Positions 34,394-44,723 of a stretch of DNA of 64,000 nucleotides are shown one piece after another (positions within the stretch are counted from its first letter, which is position 1; every line of letters begins with the position of its first letter). A program made the position numbers and the translations under genes. The notes beneath the pieces were generated by a model. It had not been told where the DNA came from. It made no database searches and saw only the letters and a program-made list of their open reading frames with translations. The stretch lies in contig NZ_JHXO01000008.1 of assembly GCF_000621705.1 (NCBI RefSeq), positions 124,001-188,000 of the forward strand, in the 5' to 3' direction. The DNA is from Prolixibacter bellariivorans ATCC BAA-1284. GTDB taxonomy: Bacteria; Bacteroidota; Bacteroidia; Bacteroidales; Prolixibacteraceae.

Positions 34394-35773
34394 CTACTCC
34401 CTGACACTCGTAGCAACCTCCACCTTACGGCTTTTCAATCGGAAGGAGAAAAGAGTCATTGCCAAAATCATCACCGCCAGATAAAAGAACAGGTTCTGGT
34501 ATCCTTTGATACCCTCTTCTGAAGCTGTCACAGCGCCAATAATGGCTCCTCCCAACATTTGCCCGATGCTGATAAAAATGGTTACCAGCCCCTGCGTAGT
34601 CGCACGTTCAGCGGCCGATACTTCATTCAACATGATGTAACGCAACGAACTCCCGGAAGGAACCGAAAGTCCAAGACCTATCAAAGCTCCGGCCACGTAG
34701 AAAAAGGTCCGGCTCCCTGTAACTTGGTGCATCAGGTAATAACCAACCGTGGCAATCACCAGTCCAATAAGAATTACCACCCGCGAACCCAGCGAATCAA
34801 GCATCCGCCCAAATAGTGGCGAACCAACAGCAATCGCCAGAACAGCAGGAAGTAACATGAAGCTGGCTTTCGCCGAAGTTACACCAAACACATCCACCAC
34901 AAAATCGGGGACAAACACAAACGAAGCCTGCAAAACTCCCGTTCCAAAAGCGATAAGAGCCACCAAGCGTATTTGCCGGCTCTGAAACATATTCACCCGC
35001 ACTACCGGAGTCTCTGCTTTTTTCTCGACCCGGACAAACACAAAAAGGAATGCAAGCGAAGCAACTAAAAAGGGTAATACCTGGATGGATGCCAAACTGC
35101 TGAAAAATCCTGAAGTGCTGGTACGGTTGATACCTAAAGCAAAAGCTCCAAGCAAAAGTCCAAGCAACACAATTCCCTTCCAGTCGAGTACCGAAGAACT
35201 TTCAATGCTTTTATTGGGCAAAATGCGGAAGCTACCCCACATGATGAGCGCAGCAATCGGAAGATTAATCAGGAAAAGATAGTTCCAGGAAAAGAACGAC
35301 AACATGGTACCGGCTAACACGGGCCCGATGATGAAAGCGAGTCCGAAAACCGCTCCGATGAGACCGAGAATCCGGCCGCGTTTCTCAGGCGGAAACACAT
35401 CTCCCACTACTGCCGAAGCAACCGGGAAAATACCGCTCGAACCAAATCCCTGCACGGCACGTCCTACCATCAGCATATCAAACGAATGTGAGAGCGCGAC
35501 AATAAGAGAACCGACGGCGAACAGAAAGACAGAAAGCATGTAGATATTCCTGCGTCCGAAACGGTCGGAAAGCTTCGCAAACAGCGATATTCCCACCAGA
35601 TTGAACAACACATAGATGGAAAAAATCCATCCCAATAAACGCTGACTAACAGCAATATCCTTTGAAATAGACGGTATGGCCGGCCCGACAATGGAAATAT
35701 CCAGGGCTCCCATCAGAACACCCACAAAAAGCACCAGCAGTATATTTCGGTTACTGCGTTTATTTTGCTCCAT
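34394..35773 (-). CDS. MFS transporter, probable drug exporter
   Basis: A 459-residue major facilitator with about 13 to 14 hydrophobic segments. The start MGALDISIVGPAIPSI and the following WIFSIYVLFNLVGISLFAKLSDRFGRRNIY (motif A) and GRAVQGFGSSGIFPVASAVVGDVFPPEKRGRILGL blocks place it among drug-proton antiporters close to DHA2. It lies alone on the minus strand, convergent with trhO, and is not part of the tripartite pump upstream. Substrate unknown; drug export is the family default. Confidence 0.88.
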   Translation of the reverse strand: MEQNKRSNRNILLVLFVGVLMGALDISIVGPAIPSISKDIAVSQRLLGWIFSIYVLFNLVGISLFAKLSDRFGRRNIYMLSVFLFAVGSLIVALSHSFDMLMVGRAVQGFGSSGIFPVASAVVGDVFPPEKRGRILGLIGAVFGLAFIIGPVLAGTMLSFFSWNYLFLINLPIAALIMWGSFRILPNKSIESSSVLDWKGIVLLGLLLGAFALGINRTSTSGFFSSLASIQVLPFLVASLAFLFVFVRVEKKAETPVVRVNMFQSRQIRLVALIAFGTGVLQASFVFVPDFVVDVFGVTSAKASFMLLPAVLAIAVGSPLFGRMLDSLGSRVVILIGLVIATVGYYLMHQVTGSRTFFYVAGALIGLGLSVPSGSSLRYIMLNEVSAAERATTQGLVTIFISIGQMLGGAIIGAVTASEEGIKGYQNLFFYLAVMILAMTLFSFRLKSRKVEVATSVRE

Positions 35774-35964
35774 AATGAAAAATCGTTTTTAAAATAATTT
35801 CAACAAATCCGCCAGTTAGGAATGGTCAGCCAAATAACTTAGAGAATAACCGCTATTTTGCCCGAATGTTTATGTCCGCTCAACAAAAAAGCGATAAAAA
35901 GAAGTCGACCGCAAAGTAACAATATGTTGGTTACTCAACAACAATAATTTACTGCTGCAACCGG

Positions 35965-35998
35965 AAAAAAGAAAAGCTGCACCAAATGATGCAGCTTT
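35965..35998 (-). terminator. Terminator after fumarase
   Basis: On the minus strand a 9-bp stem AAAGCTGCA/TGCAGCTTT (35990-35998 with 35973-35981) with an 8-nt loop is followed by TTCTTTTTT. It lies 25 bases after the fumarase stop. Confidence 0.85.
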
Positions 35999-36022
35999 AT
36001 ATGATTACCATGGAAAATCGAT

Positions 36023-37627
36023 TTACAACATTTCGAAGAAATCGTTTCCTTTATCGTCAACGATAATGAACGCCGGGAAATTCTCCACCCTGATTTTCCG
36101 GACTGCTTCCATTCCCAGTTCAGGAAAATCAACCACTTCAACTGACTTGATGTTATCCTTGGCCAGAATAGCTGCCGGACCACCGATAGAGCCGAGATAG
36201 AAACCGCCATGCTTCAGGCAGGCATCCGTTACCACTTTCGAACGGTTTCCTTTCGCCAGCATAACCATGGAGCCACCCATACTCTGGAAGAGGTCCACGT
36301 ACGGGTCCATCCGGTTGGCCGTTGTCGGGCCGAAACTTCCTGAAGGCATACCTTTCGGAGTTTTTGCCGGACCAGCATAATAAATCGGATGATTCTTGAA
36401 ATACTCGGGCATTGGCTCGCCTTTATCGACCATCTCCTTAATTTTTGCATGAGCGATATCGCGGGCAACAATCAGCGTACCTTTCAAATTCAACCGGGTC
36501 TTCACCGGATATTTGGTTAGTTTCTTCAGCACGTCGGCCATTGGCTGATCCAAATCAATCTCTACCGGAGGAGCCAGTTCCGGAGCTTTCGCCGGAAGGA
36601 AACGAGCCGGATTTTTTTCCAGTTGTTCCACAAAAATACCTTCTTCGGTAATTTTTGCCTTGATGTTACGGTCAGCGCTACAGCTTACACCCACACCAAC
36701 AGGACACGACGCAGCGTGACGCGGCAAACGAATCACACGAACATCGTGGGTGAAATATTTCCCGCCAAACTGAGCACCGATGCCAAACTCTTCGGCTATT
36801 TTCTGCACCTTGGCCTCCCATTCCAAATCACGGAATGCCTGTCCACCGTCATTTCCTTCGGTAGGCAGATTGTCCAAATCACCGGCAGATGCCAGTTTTA
36901 CCGTTTTCAGGTTACCTTCAGCCGAAGTTCCGCCAATCACGATTGCCAGGTGATACGGAGGGCAAGCTGCTGTTCCCAGGTCCCTGATTTTTTCTTTGAT
37001 GAATTTGGTCAGTGACTCCTCGTTCAACAACGACTTCGTTTGCTGATACAAGTATGTTTTATTCGCCGAACCACCTCCCTTTGTCAGGAAAAGAAATTCG
37101 TATGAATTGCCGGGCTTGGAGTAAACATCAATCTGAGCCGGAAGATTGGTTCCTGTATTTTTTTCATCAAACATGGTGTAAGGCACCACTTGTGAGTATC
37201 GAAGGTTACGGTCGCCATAGGTATTGAAAATACCTTTCGACAGAAACTCAGCATCATCCACACCTGTGTAAACATCCTCCCCTTTCTTAGCCATCACAAT
37301 GGCTGTTCCGGTATCCTGACAGGTGGGCAAATCGCCACTGGCCGAAACTTCCGAATTTTTCAGCAGGGTATAGGCTACGAAACGGTCGTTATCCGTCGCT
37401 TCCGGATCGTCCAGAATCTTGGCCACTTTTTCAAGGTGAGCCGGACGAAGGTAGAACGACACGTCAGCAATTGCTTCCTGTGCCAACAGTTCCAATCCCT
37501 TCGGATCCACTTTCAGAATTTTACGGCCGTCAAACTCTACGGTCGAAACATAATCTTTAGTCAGAAGACGGTATTTCGTCTTATCTTCCTTTACAGGAAA
37601 TGGTTTTTGGTACTTAAATTCAGCCAT
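36023..37627 (-). CDS. fumA: Fumarate hydratase class I, iron-sulfur
   Basis: A single-chain class I fumarase of the TCA cycle, interconverting fumarate and malate with a [4Fe-4S] cluster. The 534-residue chain joins the alpha part (about 50-330) and the beta part (about 345-534) as in E. coli FumA/FumB. The expected cluster cysteines are Cys103 in LPTCQDTGT, Cys222 in TAACPPYH and Cys308 in [11 protein letters not shown]. The C-terminal part holds [20 protein letters not shown], a family mark. It is a single-gene unit with its own terminator. The symbol fumA stands for the class; fumB would be equally apt. Confidence 0.95.
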   Translation of the reverse strand: MAEFKYQKPFPVKEDKTKYRLLTKDYVSTVEFDGRKILKVDPKGLELLAQEAIADVSFYLRPAHLEKVAKILDDPEATDNDRFVAYTLLKNSEVSASGDLPTCQDTGTAIVMAKKGEDVYTGVDDAEFLSKGIFNTYGDRNLRYSQVVPYTMFDEKNTGTNLPAQIDVYSKPGNSYEFLFLTKGGGSANKTYLYQQTKSLLNEESLTKFIKEKIRDLGTAACPPYHLAIVIGGTSAEGNLKTVKLASAGDLDNLPTEGNDGGQAFRDLEWEAKVQKIAEEFGIGAQFGGKYFTHDVRVIRLPRHAASCPVGVGVSCSADRNIKAKITEEGIFVEQLEKNPARFLPAKAPELAPPVEIDLDQPMADVLKKLTKYPVKTRLNLKGTLIVARDIAHAKIKEMVDKGEPMPEYFKNHPIYYAGPAKTPKGMPSGSFGPTTANRMDPYVDLFQSMGGSMVMLAKGNRSKVVTDACLKHGGFYLGSIGGPAAILAKDNIKSVEVVDFPELGMEAVRKIRVENFPAFIIVDDKGNDFFEML

Positions 37628-37745
37628 GATTTTATCCCAAATATTTTAATTATCCCGAATGCCTTCGGCCAGAGCCAAAAGATTCGTTTTGTTCATTGTA
37701 AAGCGTAACAAATATATACATAATGCGGAAAAGAATGAATCTCAA

Positions 37746-38507
37746 CTATTCAATTCTGACCACATCGGTTGGTGCGTAACGCGAGGTTAGCCGCACATCA
37801 TATTTGTCTGATAACAAACTGAATGACTCCATTGCCAGCTCTGGCGTATTGTTATCAGCCGAAATATGAGACAAGAAAATCAGCCCCAACTCCTCACCTG
37901 CTTTCTCCTGTACCAAATTAAGCGCCTGAATGTTTGATAAATGTCCGTTCTTTGATCCAACCCGCTGTTTTAGATAGACTGGATAGGGACCATTCATCAA
38001 CATTGGTTCATCGTAGTTGGTTTCCAAAAAAACGGCCTGGCATTGCGTAAAATGGTGATGTAAATTCTCGCAGGGCTCTCCGATATCGGTAAACACGCCA
38101 ATATGTTTATCATCCAATTCAATCCTGAAGCTACAAGGCTCAACGGCATCGTGATTTTTCAGGAAAGAATGTACAGTGATGGAACCAATGGAAACTGACT
38201 CGCCGGGTTTGAAAAACCGTGGGCTATTGGGTTGCACCCTTCGGGAAAGCTTCAAATAAGTTTGTGCCGTAAAATAAACCGGGATGTTATATCGCTTGGA
38301 AAACACGCGAACACCACGCACATGGTCGGCATGTTCGTGAGAAACAAAAACGGCTTTAATCTTCTGTAATTCCAGCCCCTTTTCCACCATTCGCTGTACA
38401 GCCTGTTTGGTCGATATCCCCAAATCAATGAGCACGGCCTCCTTCTCATTTCCTACGTAATAACAATTTCCGTTACTTCCCGATGCAATGGCACAAATTT
38501 CAATCAT
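37746..38507 (-). CDS. MBL-fold metallo-hydrolase, WalJ/YycJ type
   Basis: A 253-residue beta-lactamase-fold hydrolase with the metal motif HEHADH at residues 57-62 and the early IASGSNGNCYYVG loop typical of the YycJ/WalJ group, thought to be 5'-3' exonucleases or phosphodiesterases acting in DNA repair or wall control. Later conserved residues are the Asp in GVFTDIGEP, the NGHLSN segment and LSHISADNNTPELA. No signal peptide. It stands alone on the minus strand between fumarase and a divergent kinase gene. Confidence 0.88.
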   Translation of the reverse strand: MIEICAIASGSNGNCYYVGNEKEAVLIDLGISTKQAVQRMVEKGLELQKIKAVFVSHEHADHVRGVRVFSKRYNIPVYFTAQTYLKLSRRVQPNSPRFFKPGESVSIGSITVHSFLKNHDAVEPCSFRIELDDKHIGVFTDIGEPCENLHHHFTQCQAVFLETNYDEPMLMNGPYPVYLKQRVGSKNGHLSNIQALNLVQEKAGEELGLIFLSHISADNNTPELAMESFSLLSDKYDVRLTSRYAPTDVVRIE

Positions 38508-38854
38508 TTCGTCGTATCTGAAAATAAAATGCTAAGATAAAACAGGCTACCCGAATGAGTACAATATTGTTGAAAAATTGCACTTTAAAATAAGTCTGGA
38601 AACAAATATTTATCACCTGTGCAAACAAACAAAGTGTCAAACGAACACTAATATTCTCATTTTCAAAACAAAAAACACACTAGTTCACACTATACTTATT
38701 TAGACTGCATTACATTTTCTGAAGGACAAAAATATTCTGAAAAAAAAGGCGTTAATTTATCATAAACTGACCCGACAAACCACCCCAAAAAATCATTTTC
38801 CCACAACCTGAATGATTATAGTATGAACAGTTAGAATCGTTTGCGAGAACAACA
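38508..38854. other. AT-rich divergent intergenic region
   Basis: Some 347 bases between the divergent metallo-hydrolase and hybrid-kinase genes. It is rich in A runs. I find no exact TTTG/TAnnTTTG pair and no gene. Confidence 0.4.
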
Positions 38855-41833
38855 ATGATTACCAGCAAACCGTGCATCTCCGATAGTATTCAACATGAAT
38901 GGCAAAAGCTTTTCAGGTTTATGTCGGTGTATCTCGATGCACCTGTTCATTTGACTATCACATCAGCTACAACCAGGCGAACAACTTCAAAAAATTACAC
39001 TGAATCCATTGAAATTCAATGGCCTGACGGTTCCTCATACGGCTTCCTTACCATCGAACATTCTCCCCAAGGCCATGATGAACAAACTCATCAATTGAAA
39101 GCATTGAAAATGCAAATTGAGGCCGATTTGAAAGTCGAATTTGAACAAAGTAGCAAACCAACATCACCAACCATCGATTCATATCAAAGCCTGCAAAGAA
39201 CGCTGCAAACCTCGCTGGAGGCAAACAATGAAGGCGTTTTACTACTCAACCCAACAGGCGATATCATACACTACAACAGCCAGTTGACAAAGATGTGGAA
39301 AATGGAACCACTGATCGAAAGCGGTGCTTCGGCCGAAGAGCTATCCGATTTTGTCGAAAGCCAACTTATCAATTCATCTTTGGTCCTAAAAAGTCACCAA
39401 AAAAAGTTTCAACAGTACGATGAGCGGAAACAAATCGACACACTTTATCTAAAGGACGGCAGAATATTCAAACGGACTTATCTGCCAGTCATTGAGCAAG
39501 AACATACGATTGGAATGGTTTTCAGCTATCGCGATATTACGCCCGAGCAACAAACCAAACAGGAACTTCGGGAAAAGACAAATATTCTCGATACCATTTT
39601 CGATCAAGCTCCCATCATCATGATGCTGGTTGATGAACATGCCCGGATTGAAAAGGTCAACAAACCAGGAATAGAACTAAGTCGTTTTGGTCCCAATTCC
39701 GATGCTATTGGTAAACTAGTAGGAGACATTTTGCATTGCGTCAACGCCTATCCTAATATCTGTGGAACTTCGGACGCCTGCCATCATTGTGCAGTACGTC
39801 AGACACTCAACCGCACCGTACAAACAGGAAACGGCCAGCACAAGATCGAAGGCACCATGCAGATAAACGAAGGCAGTGGTACCATCACCCGGCATGTTCT
39901 TGTTTCCTCCACTACGATACAAACATCGACCGAGAAAAAATATCTGCTAAGCATCGATGACATTACCGAAAGGTACCTGGCCGAGAAATCGTTAAGCGAA
40001 AGCGAAAACCGATTCAGAACTTTATTCGAATACACACCGATTGCTTATCAATCGTTTGGCGAAAACGGTTGTTTTCTAGACGTAAACAACGAATGGAGTA
40101 AACTAACAGGCTACTCGCGTGATGATATCATCGGTCATTCATTTGGCGAGATATTCCATACAGAAATAAGAAATACGTTTCCAAAGCATTTCAGTCAATT
40201 TGCACTTGAAGGATACGTAAATGATTTGGAAATAACGCTGGAACGAAAAGATGGTCAGACGATAACTGTTCTTGTCACCGGACGTGTCCAATATGACAAC
40301 CAGGGAAATTACCTTCGCTCACATTGCATCTTACTGAATTTTACCGAACGAAAACAAATACAAAAAGAACTAATTCAGGCCAAAGAAGAAGCGGAAGAAG
40401 CCACCCGGATCAAAAGTGCTTTTTTAGCCAACATGTCGCATGAAATCAGAACTCCCATGAATGCCATTTTGGGATACGCCGAGATTCTCAATCAAGGCAT
40501 TACCGAACCGGTACACCGGGATTATCTTTCATCGATGCAATCGAGCGGAAAAATTCTGATGAACCTGATCAATGATATCCTCGATTTCTCGAAAATTGAA
40601 GCCGGTAAAATGGAACTGAAAAAAACACCGGTTGATATTCGGCTGCTGATAAAAGAAATCCTCGATACATTTCAGCTAAAAGCATCGCAAAAGGGAGTTA
40701 AACTAATAAGTCAAATTTCAGAACAAACTCCGCAGTTACTCCTTTTGGACGAACTGAGACTTCGTCAGATATTTCTCAATTTGCTCGGCAATGCACTAAA
40801 ATTTACCTACAAGGGATATATCAAAATTGAAGCGTCTGTCATAAAACAAGCCGAAAATTCGGCCACCATTCAATTTCGCGTGGAAGACACAGGAATCGGA
40901 ATTGCAAAAGAGGCTCAGACAAAAATATTTGAAGCTTTCGAACAGATCGACAACCAGGACAGCAAAATATACGGAGGAACAGGTTTAGGTCTTGCTATCA
41001 CCCATCGATTAGTTAAACTAATGGAAGGCGAAATCAGGCTACAAAGCAGCCCCCAAAAGGGAAGCTCCTTCTTTGTAAAGCTACCCGATGTCACCATTTT
41101 CAATGAAGAAGATGAGATAGAACCAAGGAATCAGCTGGCTATGGATGGTCAAATACCGCCTGACACCACCATATTAGTCGTTGACGATAACCAGGCAAAC
41201 AGAAAGGTAACCCGTGGATTCTTTGGCCGCAGCCAGGTAAAAATATCAGAAGCTGAAAATGGAAAACATGCATTGGAAATGCTGAAGCAACTGAAACCGC
41301 ATCTCATCATCATTGATTTGAGAATGCCTAAAATGAATGGATTTGAGACAGCCAGCAGCATAAAAAACAATTCACAGTGGCAGAATATTCCACTTATTGC
41401 CTATACAGCTTCGGAACTAACAGCTCAGGAAAAAAAACAATATCCAATGCTGTTCAATGCATTGATAAAAAAACCGGTGGAACGCAAAAAGTTTCTTCAA
41501 ATCGTAGCAAACTGTTTACCAAAGACTTCTGCACATGTTCTTACTCCGAAATTAGCTGAAAATGAATTACCAATATTTCTTTCCGGCAGAGAAGGAGAAG
41601 GAAAAGAATTGATCCAAACATGGAAGAGCCTGCAAAAAATCAGGCCACGAAAAACAATGAAAGAATTTATCGACGAAGTTTCTGCTGTCGCAGAAACCAT
41701 CAACCATTCGGAAATAACAAATTATGTGCAGGAACTGGAGCAGGCATTTCAATCATTCAATATTGAAAAAGAAGAAGCATTGTTTCGCGCATTTCCGGAA
41801 ATTATTGAAAAGCTAAAAACAGAAAAGCCATGA
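38855..41833 (+). CDS. Hybrid sensor histidine kinase (GAF-like, three PAS, HisKA, HATPase, receiver)
   Basis: A cytosolic hybrid kinase of 992 residues without membrane segments. Order: GAF-like domain (about 1-105, with EIQWPDGSSYGFLTIEH), PAS 1 (about 127-235), PAS 2 (about 243-370), PAS 3 (about 378-497), HisKA with His529 in NMSHEIRTPMNA, HATPase (about 632-745) with DTGIGI and YGGTGLGLAIT, receiver with Asp821 in IIIDLRMPKMNG, and a helical tail resembling a degenerate phosphotransfer domain. PAS 2 has a Cys/His cluster (Cys295, Cys303, Cys309, Cys312, His294, His310, His311) that could bind metal or respond to redox state. It overlaps the next gene by four bases. No target regulator is adjacent. 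Confidence 0.93.
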   Translation: MITSKPCISDSIQHEWQKLFRFMSVYLDAPVHLTITSATTRRTTSKNYTESIEIQWPDGSSYGFLTIEHSPQGHDEQTHQLKALKMQIEADLKVEFEQSSKPTSPTIDSYQSLQRTLQTSLEANNEGVLLLNPTGDIIHYNSQLTKMWKMEPLIESGASAEELSDFVESQLINSSLVLKSHQKKFQQYDERKQIDTLYLKDGRIFKRTYLPVIEQEHTIGMVFSYRDITPEQQTKQELREKTNILDTIFDQAPIIMMLVDEHARIEKVNKPGIELSRFGPNSDAIGKLVGDILHCVNAYPNICGTSDACHHCAVRQTLNRTVQTGNGQHKIEGTMQINEGSGTITRHVLVSSTTIQTSTEKKYLLSIDDITERYLAEKSLSESENRFRTLFEYTPIAYQSFGENGCFLDVNNEWSKLTGYSRDDIIGHSFGEIFHTEIRNTFPKHFSQFALEGYVNDLEITLERKDGQTITVLVTGRVQYDNQGNYLRSHCILLNFTERKQIQKELIQAKEEAEEATRIKSAFLANMSHEIRTPMNAILGYAEILNQGITEPVHRDYLSSMQSSGKILMNLINDILDFSKIEAGKMELKKTPVDIRLLIKEILDTFQLKASQKGVKLISQISEQTPQLLLLDELRLRQIFLNLLGNALKFTYKGYIKIEASVIKQAENSATIQFRVEDTGIGIAKEAQTKIFEAFEQIDNQDSKIYGGTGLGLAITHRLVKLMEGEIRLQSSPQKGSSFFVKLPDVTIFNEEDEIEPRNQLAMDGQIPPDTTILVVDDNQANRKVTRGFFGRSQVKISEAENGKHALEMLKQLKPHLIIIDLRMPKMNGFETASSIKNNSQWQNIPLIAYTASELTAQEKKQYPMLFNALIKKPVERKKFLQIVANCLPKTSAHVLTPKLAENELPIFLSGREGEGKELIQTWKSLQKIRPRKTMKEFIDEVSAVAETINHSEITNYVQELEQAFQSFNIEKEEALFRAFPEIIEKLKTEKP

Positions 41834-43020
41834 ATAACCATCAAGCCCGAATTTTAATCGTTGACGATAATCCGCGCAACATTCAGATTTTAGCTAAGCT
41901 GCTGACCGAACAGGGCTATCAGCCGGAATATGCCATGAATGGCGAAGAAGCCCTCGAGTGGTGTTCGTTAGAAACTTTCGACCTGATTCTGCTGGACGTA
42001 ATGATGCCGGATATGGATGGTTTTTCTGTTTGTCGTCAAATAAAAGAGCTGCGCAAAAATACGGAAACACCGGTGATATTTTTAACGGCTAAAACCGATA
42101 TGGACAGCATTAAGAAAGGTTTTCAGAGTGGCGGCATCGATTACATCAGCAAGCCATTTGCCTTCGATGAATTACTGGCAAGAGTAGAGACACAGGTGGA
42201 ACTGAGCATTAGTCGCAAAAAGCTGAAACAGGTAAACCACTGGCTGGAGGATGAAGTTAAAAGCCGCACCGAAGAACTGGAAAGACTCAATCAGCAGCTG
42301 ATGAAAGCGAACGATGAATTGCACCGGCTCGATAAAGCCAAATCGGAATTCATTCAGCTCCTCAGTCACGAAATCAGAACGCCGCTCAATGGAGTTTTGG
42401 GGTCGCTTTCTTTGCTTAAAAGTATTCAGATGGGCGGTGAATCGAAGGAACTGGTAGAAATCCTGGATTTATCAGTCCAACGGCTCGAACGTTTCTCTTT
42501 CATGGCTTTGGATGTTTCCCTTCTTCGCTCCCGCGGAAAACTGGCATTAAACCACGAAGAATCGGATTTGTATGAAGTTGTTGAACTGGCCCTGACCGAA
42601 CTGTCCGATAAAATCAGAAGCCAAAACCTGAAGGTAATTCTGCACCAAGAATCAGGATTGGAAACCATGCTAACCATCGATCGGAAATTCATCAGCAAGG
42701 CACTGAACAACTTGTTGGAAAATGCCATTTCACATTCTCCGGCTAACGGGACCATATCCATCGATATCAGTCAAAAAAATCAAGTTCTACAGGTAACTAT
42801 CCACGATGAAGGTGCCGGTTTCCCGGAAAAAATCATTCATTATCCATTCAAGCCTTTTTCAGCATATCAACGACACGATGCAAATTTCGGTCTCGGTCTG
42901 CATCTGACTCAATTGATCATGGAATCGCATAACGGACAACTGCAAATCGGAAATAACGAGTCGAAAGGTGCCTATGCTACGCTTATTTTTCATCCCGAAT
43001 CGGTCATTGTGAATGCATGA
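41830..43020 (+). CDS. Receiver-histidine kinase hybrid, second part of a phosphorelay
   Basis: A 396-residue protein with a receiver domain first (about 9-125, Asp56 in LILLDVMMPDMDG), a coiled-coil linker (about 130-175), HisKA with His180 in LLSHEIRTPLNG, and an HATPase domain (about 285-390; NNLLENAISHS, DEGAGFPE, FGLGLHLTQL). It is coupled to the hybrid kinase by ATGA overlap, so the two proteins are made together, and the receiver here is a likely phosphate acceptor for the first kinase. There is no DNA-binding or other output domain in either protein. Confidence 0.9.
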   Translation: MNNHQARILIVDDNPRNIQILAKLLTEQGYQPEYAMNGEEALEWCSLETFDLILLDVMMPDMDGFSVCRQIKELRKNTETPVIFLTAKTDMDSIKKGFQSGGIDYISKPFAFDELLARVETQVELSISRKKLKQVNHWLEDEVKSRTEELERLNQQLMKANDELHRLDKAKSEFIQLLSHEIRTPLNGVLGSLSLLKSIQMGGESKELVEILDLSVQRLERFSFMALDVSLLRSRGKLALNHEESDLYEVVELALTELSDKIRSQNLKVILHQESGLETMLTIDRKFISKALNNLLENAISHSPANGTISIDISQKNQVLQVTIHDEGAGFPEKIIHYPFKPFSAYQRHDANFGLGLHLTQLIMESHNGQLQIGNNESKGAYATLIFHPESVIVNA

Positions 43021-43132
43021 AAAGAATTTATTTTTGAGGTTAACTGAATATTTTTTAAAAAGTTGGTAGGGTAACTCATCCATCATTCGGTGTAAGGTTA
43101 AAAATCAATAATTAACCAAAAACATCAATGAC

Positions 43133-44077
43133 ATGAGAAATCTTGTATTAGCAATGGTTGTAATAGCCGGCACTGCACTTTTCAGTTGTAGTGAAAAATC
43201 GGCTGACCTCGAATCCACACCCGAAATCACTGATGCTCAACTGACCAAATCAGTTTCCGCCATTATCAGCGATCAAAGTACAGTAGAAGCAGTTTCCGAG
43301 GAAGTAAATTATGAAGTGGATTTCATTTCTACAGCTGAGTCTGCAATTGACGACTATACCAGCACACTCAAAAGTGCCGATTTGACCGAAGGCCAAGGCT
43401 TTGGATATTACTATGGTTTCCATAAACGCTATCGCAACGGCGTTTGTCCGCGTGTTAATATTGCCATGGGAGATTCGGTATTCCCAAAAACCATTGTCAT
43501 CGATTACGGCGACAGTACGGTACTGGCTAATGGGCGTGTACTAAGCGGAACCATCACCATTACCATTTCGGCTCCCATGTTTACCGACGGCAGTACCCGA
43601 ACCGTTGCGTTCGAAAACTTCAGCGTCGATTCCATCGGTATTGATGGTACCCTTACCCGTGTTTACACAGGCGACGGTGTCACAGAGCAGGCATTCAGTT
43701 GCACCAGCGACCTAACGTTTACCATGCCCGATGGAAGCACCATTCAACGCATCTCTGACAAAACCCGCACCTGGGTAGCCGGATTGGATACAGAACTCGA
43801 CCCGACCGACGATGTGATTGAAATAACCGGTTCAGTTCAGATTATCGATTCGGATGGAAACGAATACAGCTATGTCATCACCAGTCCGCTGATAAAAACA
43901 GGAGATTGCCGCTTCATCACGGAAGGTGAGATTACCTACTCGCAAAACAGTGAAGTATTCGCGGTAGTGGATTACGGAGATGGTACCTGTGACAATGTAG
44001 TAACAGTAACGACTAGCGATGGAACGACAGAAATGACCATCAGAGAATTCTGTCTGTCACAAAAGATAAACAGCTAA
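43133..44077 (+). CDS. Secreted lipoprotein of unknown function
   Basis: I do not recognise this 314-residue protein. A signal peptide with lipobox Cys19 (ALFSC-SEK) makes it a lipoprotein. A Glu/Ser/Thr-rich linker (about 20-90) leads to a beta-rich domain (about 100-310) with Thr/Ser/Asp-rich strands and a few Cys (for example FSCTSD, TGDCRF, DGTCDN), possibly disulfide-bonded. Position between the kinase pair and the ECF sigma cassette does not define a role. A hairpin terminator follows. Confidence 0.75.
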   Translation: MRNLVLAMVVIAGTALFSCSEKSADLESTPEITDAQLTKSVSAIISDQSTVEAVSEEVNYEVDFISTAESAIDDYTSTLKSADLTEGQGFGYYYGFHKRYRNGVCPRVNIAMGDSVFPKTIVIDYGDSTVLANGRVLSGTITITISAPMFTDGSTRTVAFENFSVDSIGIDGTLTRVYTGDGVTEQAFSCTSDLTFTMPDGSTIQRISDKTRTWVAGLDTELDPTDDVIEITGSVQIIDSDGNEYSYVITSPLIKTGDCRFITEGEITYSQNSEVFAVVDYGDGTCDNVVTVTTSDGTTEMTIREFCLSQKINS

Positions 44078-44148
44078 AGCAAAGTCCATCGTACAGAAAG
44101 AAAACCGCCATGTTGGAGTTCAGGCGGACAGCAGAGTTCATTTTTCAT

Positions 44149-44175
44149 GCTCCCGGTGGTAACACCGGGAGCTTT
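44149..44175 (+). terminator. Terminator after the 43133 lipoprotein
   Basis: A 10-bp perfect GC-rich stem GCTCCCGGTG (44149-44158) with CACCGGGAGC (44163-44172), loop GTAA, is followed by TTT only. The stem is strong, the T run weak. Confidence 0.7.
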
Positions 44176-44231
44176 AAAGAGCAACAATTGAAAAGCGTTT
44201 TGTAAATTCGCTTATACTAAATAAGGTTCCT

Positions 44232-44723
44232 TTGACGCAAGAAGAATTTAAAGAATTATTCGACGCTCATTTTGATGCCATTCGCAATTATGTGTACTAT
44301 CGTTCAGGCGACCCCGAACTGGCCACCGATATTGCACAAGATACGTTCATGCGGTTATGGGAAAAGAAATCATTGGTAAAGTCCGACAACCTAAAAGGGT
44401 TGCTGTACAAAATGGCCAGCGATCTGTTTGTCAGTTCCTACCGGCGACAAAAACTGGCCATGGATTTTTCGGTGAAGCAGAATCAACATCCGCATAACCA
44501 CGAAGATAGTCCGGAGGACCACCTCCAATACAAAGAACTGGAAAAACGTTATGAAACCGCACTTCGGCAAATGCCGGAAAAACAACGAACTGTTTTTCTG
44601 ATGAGCCGGATGGATGAATTCAAATACCACGAAATAGCCGCTAATTTAGGTTTGAGTGTTAAAGCAGTTGAGAAAAGAATGAAGAATGCCCTGGCATTCC
44701 TGAAAAAGGCGATGGAGAATTAA
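44232..44723 (+). CDS. ECF RNA polymerase sigma factor, FecI-like
   Basis: A 163-residue extracytoplasmic-function sigma factor: region 2 in AIRNYVYYRSGDPELATDIAQDTFMRLWEK and region 4 in LRQMPEKQRTVFLMSRMDEFKYHEIAANLGLSVKAVEKRMKNAL. The start is a TTG at 44232; a stop lies upstream in frame and the first ATG in frame is inside region 2, so TTG is the only reasonable start. It is followed at once by a FecR anti-sigma factor and a TonB receptor with an STN domain, the classical transenvelope signalling cassette, in which ligand binding outside switches on transcription. Confidence 0.92.
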   Translation: MTQEEFKELFDAHFDAIRNYVYYRSGDPELATDIAQDTFMRLWEKKSLVKSDNLKGLLYKMASDLFVSSYRRQKLAMDFSVKQNQHPHNHEDSPEDHLQYKELEKRYETALRQMPEKQRTVFLMSRMDEFKYHEIAANLGLSVKAVEKRMKNALAFLKKAMEN

